From: Alistipes sp. | Lineage (GTDB): Bacteria > Bacteroidota > Bacteroidia > Bacteroidales > Rikenellaceae | Assembly (NCBI GenBank): GCA_017559615.1 | Contig: JAFYRB010000080.1 | Location: forward strand, 1-18,342 | Length of the DNA stretch: 18,342 nucleotides | Direction of reading: 5' to 3' | Shown here: in pieces, positions 15,112-18,342 of the stretch | Layout: each line of letters opens with the position of its first letter | How positions within the stretch are numbered: the first letter of the stretch is position 1 | Position numbers and translations under genes: made by a program | The notes under the pieces: generated by a model | Told to the model about the DNA's origin: nothing | The model's input: only the letters and a program-made list of their open reading frames with translations | Database searches by the model: none

Positions 15112-15132
15112 TAACTTATTTACTATAAGTTA
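15112..15132. promoter_or_regulatory. Palindromic candidate operator at the start of the metal operon
   Basis: TAACTTAT (15112-15119) and its exact reverse complement ATAAGTTA (15125-15132) are separated by 5 bp. It spans the inferred transcription start, where a bound dimeric repressor would block initiation. The regulator is not in the window, and the site does not match a Fur or Zur consensus I know. Confidence 0.5.
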
Positions 15133-15135
15133 ATA

Positions 15136-15177
15136 CCCCGCACCCGCCACGGTGGCAGAGTGATAAATGTGAGGGGG
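15136..15177 (+). promoter_or_regulatory. GC-rich foldable leader segment before the His-rich gene
   Basis: CCCC-G-CAC (15136-15143) can pair with GTG-A-GGGG (15169-15176), with one mismatch. An 11-bp quasi-palindrome GCCAC-G-GTGGC (15146-15156) lies inside. The G-rich purine stretch then continues to about 15180. It matches no riboswitch I recognise. It is the only GC-rich non-coding stretch in an otherwise AT-rich intergenic region. Confidence 0.35.
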
Positions 15178-15213
15178 AGGAATGGGAGTAAGTAAGGCGA
15201 GGTAGGATAGTTT

Positions 15214-15645
15214 ATGGCAAGACGTAGGGCTTTATATTCGTTTGTTATGGTGACAATTTATGTTGTTGCCACGATGCTCTCATCTTTGTCGTTGCTTCTC
15301 TGCGAGCATCACCATCCCCACCACCCACATCACCACGCGGAGTGTCATCACGAGGGTTGCAACTGCGAGAATGAGGTCACTATTGGCCCTGATTGTTGCG
15401 ACCATCATCACCCTATACTTGGCGATAATCACACCGATTATATCGACTCGTCGCATCGTAGCGACTCCCGAGCATCACACGCTGTGGCGCTTATGCTGCT
15501 GCCTGTGGTGGTGGATAATATCTCGGGCGAGCAGGCTCTCGATATCTATACCGCCTCATTGGAGCGGAGTGTCTTGGATTTCGCGCTGCCCGATGTTGCG
15601 TATCTATCGTCGGCGGGACTTCGCGCACCTCCTACGTTGGCTTAA
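15214..15645 (+). CDS. Small His/Cys-rich exported or membrane protein, probable metal binder
   Basis: This 143-residue protein has a basic start (MARRR) and a hydrophobic segment at about 7-29, a signal anchor or uncleaved signal. Then comes CEHHHPHHPHHHAECHHEGC (30-49), followed by CNC and DCCDHHH. In all, 16 His and 6 Cys lie between 30 and 89, which points to Cu, Zn or Ni binding in the periplasm. The C-terminus is conserved-looking (LRAPP, 136-140), with a second short hydrophobic patch near 91-100. The family may be one of the small His-rich proteins seen next to Bacteroidota TonB receptors (possibly DUF6769), but I cannot confirm that. It is the first gene of an operon with the TonB receptor, 86 nt upstream of it. 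Confidence 0.75.
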   Translation: MARRRALYSFVMVTIYVVATMLSSLSLLLCEHHHPHHPHHHAECHHEGCNCENEVTIGPDCCDHHHPILGDNHTDYIDSSHRSDSRASHAVALMLLPVVVDNISGEQALDIYTASLERSVLDFALPDVAYLSSAGLRAPPTLA

Positions 15646-15664
15646 CTATCTCGGTGTGAGGTAG

Positions 15665-15693
15665 TTCCTTTTGGCATCTATATGCGGAAGGAG
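15665..15693 (+). promoter_or_regulatory. Intercistronic hairpin between the His-rich gene and the TonB receptor gene
   Basis: TTCCTTTT (15665-15672) pairs with GGAAGGAG (15686-15693), including three G-U pairs. The stem is extended by GC at 15674-15675, paired with GC at 15684-15685, after a one-base bulge. No T run follows, so it is not a classical terminator. It may tune the ratio of the two products or protect the downstream message. Confidence 0.35.
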
Positions 15694-15731
15694 TAGTTAA
15701 TTTGAGTTAAAATTAAAGCCAAAACAGAAAA

Positions 15732-18089
15732 ATGAAAAAATCTATATTTCTATTAGTTGCAATGTTGTGCCTTCCGATGATGGTTATGGCGCAGCGTACT
15801 TTGTCGGGTAAGATTACCGACGCGAATAATGGTCAGCCACTCATCGGTGCGACACTCTATTGGAAGAATACCACTGCGGGCGCTACATCTACAACGGATG
15901 GTAGCTACTCCATTAAGCGAGTTTCGGGCTTCGATACGATTGTTGTCGACTACCTCGGCTACGATATCGTAGAGATGGAGGTGGCAAAGGAGGTTGCGAC
16001 CCTCGATATCGAGTTGCACCCTTCGGCGGTGGATATCGACGAGGTTGTTGTCGAGGGACAGCAGCGTGGTAACTATGCCAAGAGTAGCGGTATCACACGT
16101 GACGAGCAGATTTCCTTCGCGGGATTGTGTAAGATGGCTTGCTGCTCGTTGGCCGAGTCGTTCGAGAACTCGGCATCTGTAACCGTAGGTTATAGCGATG
16201 CTATCTCTGGCGCACGACAGATTAAGATGCTCGGCTTGGCGGGTACCTACACACAGATTTTGGACGAAAATCGCCCTATTATGCAGGGTGCGGGTGCTAC
16301 CTATGGCCTTAGCTACACGCCAGGTATGTGGCTCAACTCTATTCAGGTATCGAAGGGTGTTGCATCGGTTACTGCGGGCCACGAGGCTATCACCGGTCAG
16401 ATTAACCTCGAGCATCGTAAGCCTACCGACGACGAGCGTTTCTTCCTTAACCTCTACTTCGACTCGGAGCTTCGTCCCGAGATTAACGTGTCGTCGGCTA
16501 TTCCTTTGACCAAAGATAAGAGCCTCTCAACGGTGATTATGGCACACGGCTCGTTGGATACCTCGCACCACGATATGAACAAGGATGGCTTCGCGGATAT
16601 GCCTAAGGCCAACCAGATTAACGTGGCTAATAAGTGGTTGTGGCAGAATGCTGGTGGCGTGCAGCTTCGTTGGGGTTGGAAGGTGGTGAACGAGAACCGC
16701 CTCGGTGGTCAGATGTCATACTCGAAGAGCCTCTACGATGAGATGATGACTAACCCTCTCGCAACGCCTTATGGCTCGCAGATTCATAACCGCAATATCA
16801 ACGCATACGTAAAGCTCGGTATCCCTGTTGGTTATGAGCGTACGTTTACGGGTGACCCCGCGGATGCTGTGCAGAATAACGTGGCGATGATTCTCGACTA
16901 TGATAACTACCTTACTGACTCCTATTTCGGTGTGAATAAGGTGGATGTTATGGAGGATGCCTTCCGCTTTAATGCCACCTATGCACACTACTTCACGCAG
17001 CGCTCGTCGCTCAATGCTGGAGCCTCGGCATACGTGCGTCTTATGGATAACAACTACCTCCAGCAGAGCGCTTCGGAGAGTGGTATAGAGCCTATGTGGA
17101 GCGTAAAGGGTAAGTCGATGCTTGCCGAGCCAGGTGTTTTTGCCGAGTACACCTATAACATCGAGGAGAAGTTCTCGTTGGTTGTTGGTGTTCGTGGCGA
17201 CTACTCGATGGTCGATGGCGACTACTACTACGATGCTGAACCACAGTTGTTACTCACACCTCGCTCGCATATCAAGTGGAATATCACACCACGCACAACG
17301 TTGCGTGCCTCGGCAGGTATGGGTTACCGCCGTCAGAACCTCGTGACGGATAACGTATGGATGATGACAACATCGCGTAACATCCTCTATGGCAACCTTA
17401 CCAACGATATGGAGACCGCTGCAACGTTTGGTGGTAGCCTCTCGCAGACCTTCCGCCTCGCGGGTGACGACCAGGCAACCATCAGTGTAGACTACTTCCG
17501 CACGCAGTTCTTCAACACTATGGTTTTCGACCAGGAGACAGCCGATAACACCATACTTATATATAATACAACGGGTAAGTCCTATACCGATAACTTCCAG
17601 GTGGACTTCAACTGGACGCCATTCCGAGGCTTCGACCTCTTTGCAACGTTCCGCTATACCAACGCCAAGATGACTCTCGAGCGTGATGGCGAGGAGTATC
17701 TCGTGGAGCGTCCGCTAACATCGCGCTATAAGGGCCTTATCAACATCCAGTATGCCGTGCAGCGTTGGGTATTCGACGTTACAGCGCAGCTCAATGGCCC
17801 TGTACGCCTTCCAGAGCTTGGTGGTGACTTGGTAAAGGCACAGACAAACCCTACGTTGTCACCTTCATACCCTATGTTCTTTGCGCAGGTAAGCTACAAG
17901 ATGAGTAACCTTACCTTGTATCTCGGTTGCGAGAATATTGCGAACTATTTGCAGGGTGTTGATGGTAACGGTAACTTGCCAATCGTGGGTGGTAATGCTC
18001 CTTATGCCGAGGGCTTCAACTCTTCGCAGGTGTGGGGACCACTTATGGGTAGAAAGTTCTATATTGGCTTGCGCCTCAATATATACTAA
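15732..18089 (+). CDS. TonB-dependent outer-membrane receptor, probably for a metal or metal complex
   Basis: It imports a substrate across the outer membrane using TonB energy. It has 785 residues. A signal peptide ends in MVMA before Gln21. A CarboxypepD_reg-like beta domain follows (about 22-97), then DEVVVEG (103-109), the usual junction to the plug. The plug (about 125-228) contains GLCKMACCSLAESFE (131-145), SGARQIKMLGL (159-169) and a GHEAITGQINLEHRKP-type end. The barrel runs to the terminal aromatic FYIGLRLNIY, as expected for outer-membrane insertion. There is no SusD partner, so it is not a glycan-type SusCD pair. The flanking His-rich protein and HMA protein suggest copper or a related metal, which is inference. 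Confidence 0.93.
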   Translation: MKKSIFLLVAMLCLPMMVMAQRTLSGKITDANNGQPLIGATLYWKNTTAGATSTTDGSYSIKRVSGFDTIVVDYLGYDIVEMEVAKEVATLDIELHPSAVDIDEVVVEGQQRGNYAKSSGITRDEQISFAGLCKMACCSLAESFENSASVTVGYSDAISGARQIKMLGLAGTYTQILDENRPIMQGAGATYGLSYTPGMWLNSIQVSKGVASVTAGHEAITGQINLEHRKPTDDERFFLNLYFDSELRPEINVSSAIPLTKDKSLSTVIMAHGSLDTSHHDMNKDGFADMPKANQINVANKWLWQNAGGVQLRWGWKVVNENRLGGQMSYSKSLYDEMMTNPLATPYGSQIHNRNINAYVKLGIPVGYERTFTGDPADAVQNNVAMILDYDNYLTDSYFGVNKVDVMEDAFRFNATYAHYFTQRSSLNAGASAYVRLMDNNYLQQSASESGIEPMWSVKGKSMLAEPGVFAEYTYNIEEKFSLVVGVRGDYSMVDGDYYYDAEPQLLLTPRSHIKWNITPRTTLRASAGMGYRRQNLVTDNVWMMTTSRNILYGNLTNDMETAATFGGSLSQTFRLAGDDQATISVDYFRTQFFNTMVFDQETADNTILIYNTTGKSYTDNFQVDFNWTPFRGFDLFATFRYTNAKMTLERDGEEYLVERPLTSRYKGLINIQYAVQRWVFDVTAQLNGPVRLPELGGDLVKAQTNPTLSPSYPMFFAQVSYKMSNLTLYLGCENIANYLQGVDGNGNLPIVGGNAPYAEGFNSSQVWGPLMGRKFYIGLRLNIY

Positions 18090-18137
18090 ACAATAAAATA
18101 TATAACCGATACGTTAATTATATAAAACCTATAAATT

Positions 18138-18342
18138 ATGAAGAAGATTGTATTGATGTGTCTTGTAGCACTTTTCGGAATTGGAATGGCTAACGCTCAG
18201 GAGCCTAAGAGCGCAGCAAAGAAGAGCGTAACTGTAGAGTTCGTAACAGATATCGACTGCGCTGGTTGTGCAAAGAAGGTTACTAACACTATCCCTTATG
18301 AGAAGGGTGTTAAGGATGTTAAGGTTGACGTTCCTACAAAGA
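18138..18342 (+). CDS. Periplasmic heavy-metal-associated (HMA) domain protein, cut by the window end
   Basis: The ATG lies 48 nt after the receptor stop, and 68 codons are visible before the window ends. The signal peptide (about 1-20) ends in ANA before Gln21. An Ala/Lys-rich linker and a ferredoxin-like HMA fold follow: VTVEFVTDIDCAGCAKKV, with the metal-binding pair Cys42 and Cys45 (CAGC), then VKDVKVDV. Such domains bind Cu(I) or a similar soft metal and pass it to partners. Being exported rather than cytosolic, it would take metal in the periplasm, downstream of the TonB receptor. Its codons (GTT, GCT, AAG) are more biased than in the receptor gene, hinting at high expression. The downstream genes are not visible. 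Confidence 0.9.
   Translation, partial: MKKIVLMCLVALFGIGMANAQEPKSAAKKSVTVEFVTDIDCAGCAKKVTNTIPYEKGVKDVKVDVPTK

Noticed and set aside
15182..15205. Seven-codon leader peptide (ATG at 15182, TAG at 15203)
   Set aside because: No His/Cys/Met run or stalling motif and no start context. A frame this short is expected by chance.
15112..15213. Cobalamin or another known riboswitch in the metal-operon leader
   Set aside because: I looked for the B12-box and related conserved boxes and did not find them; only general base pairing is visible.
15260..15664. Second plus-strand frame overlapping the His-rich gene (134 residues)
   Set aside because: The frame used by the 15214 gene has the signal segment and ordered His/Cys pattern. 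This frame gives an Arg/Ser/Ile mix without domain logic and begins inside the other gene.

Overview
The window looks like a chromosomal segment of a gut-type Bacteroidales bacterium, with Rikenellaceae/Alistipes as my best guess. The reasons are TAnnTTTG-type -7 promoter elements upstream of several genes, AT-rich starts with almost no Shine-Dalgarno sequence, Bacteroidota-style lipoproteins, a TonB receptor with an N-terminal CarboxypepD_reg-like domain, signal peptides cleaved before Gln, and an MqnC (futalosine) menaquinone enzyme. The genus is inference. I see no integrase, transposase, phage gene or CRISPR array.

Layout. (1) 1-77: the 3' end of a class II tRNA, probably Leu, with its terminator. 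(2) 146-3906, minus strand: a 768-residue repeat-rich lipoprotein, gcvH and a biotin-protein ligase. (3) 3983-10068, plus strand: a tight five-gene run of glutaminyl cyclase lipoprotein, stand-alone homocysteine methyltransferase, M20 amidohydrolase, RNase R and MqnC, with gaps of 3 to 6 nt. It is closed by a bidirectional terminator at 10090-10122. (4) 13071-10143, minus strand: a DEDDy 3'-5' exonuclease, an RlmI-type rRNA methyltransferase, a 90-residue lipoprotein and a 232-residue membrane-anchored coiled-coil protein. The last two share a small helical domain. (5) 15044-13122, minus strand: a Bacteroidota-type RecQ. (6) 15214 to the window end, plus strand: a likely metal-acquisition operon of a His/Cys-rich small exported protein, a TonB-dependent receptor, and a periplasmic HMA (CxxC) protein cut by the window edge. 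A promoter, an 8+8 bp palindrome and a GC-rich foldable leader lie in front of it.

How the parts fit. The tightly packed plus-strand run mixes protein maturation, one-carbon/methionine metabolism, RNA decay and quinone synthesis, so it reads as a housekeeping operon rather than one pathway. The glutaminyl cyclase links to the rest: the TonB receptor and the HMA protein both have predicted signal peptidase I sites that leave Gln at +1, as the Bacteroidota Q-rule predicts for this enzyme's substrates. The least described parts are the metal operon with its palindromic control region, the repeat lipoprotein with helical insertions in each repeat, and the adjacent paralogous pair downstream of rlmI. 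Everything else is recognisable core biology. No gene-free stretch exceeds 300 bases. The longest are 2507-2688 and 15045-15213, and both are described.
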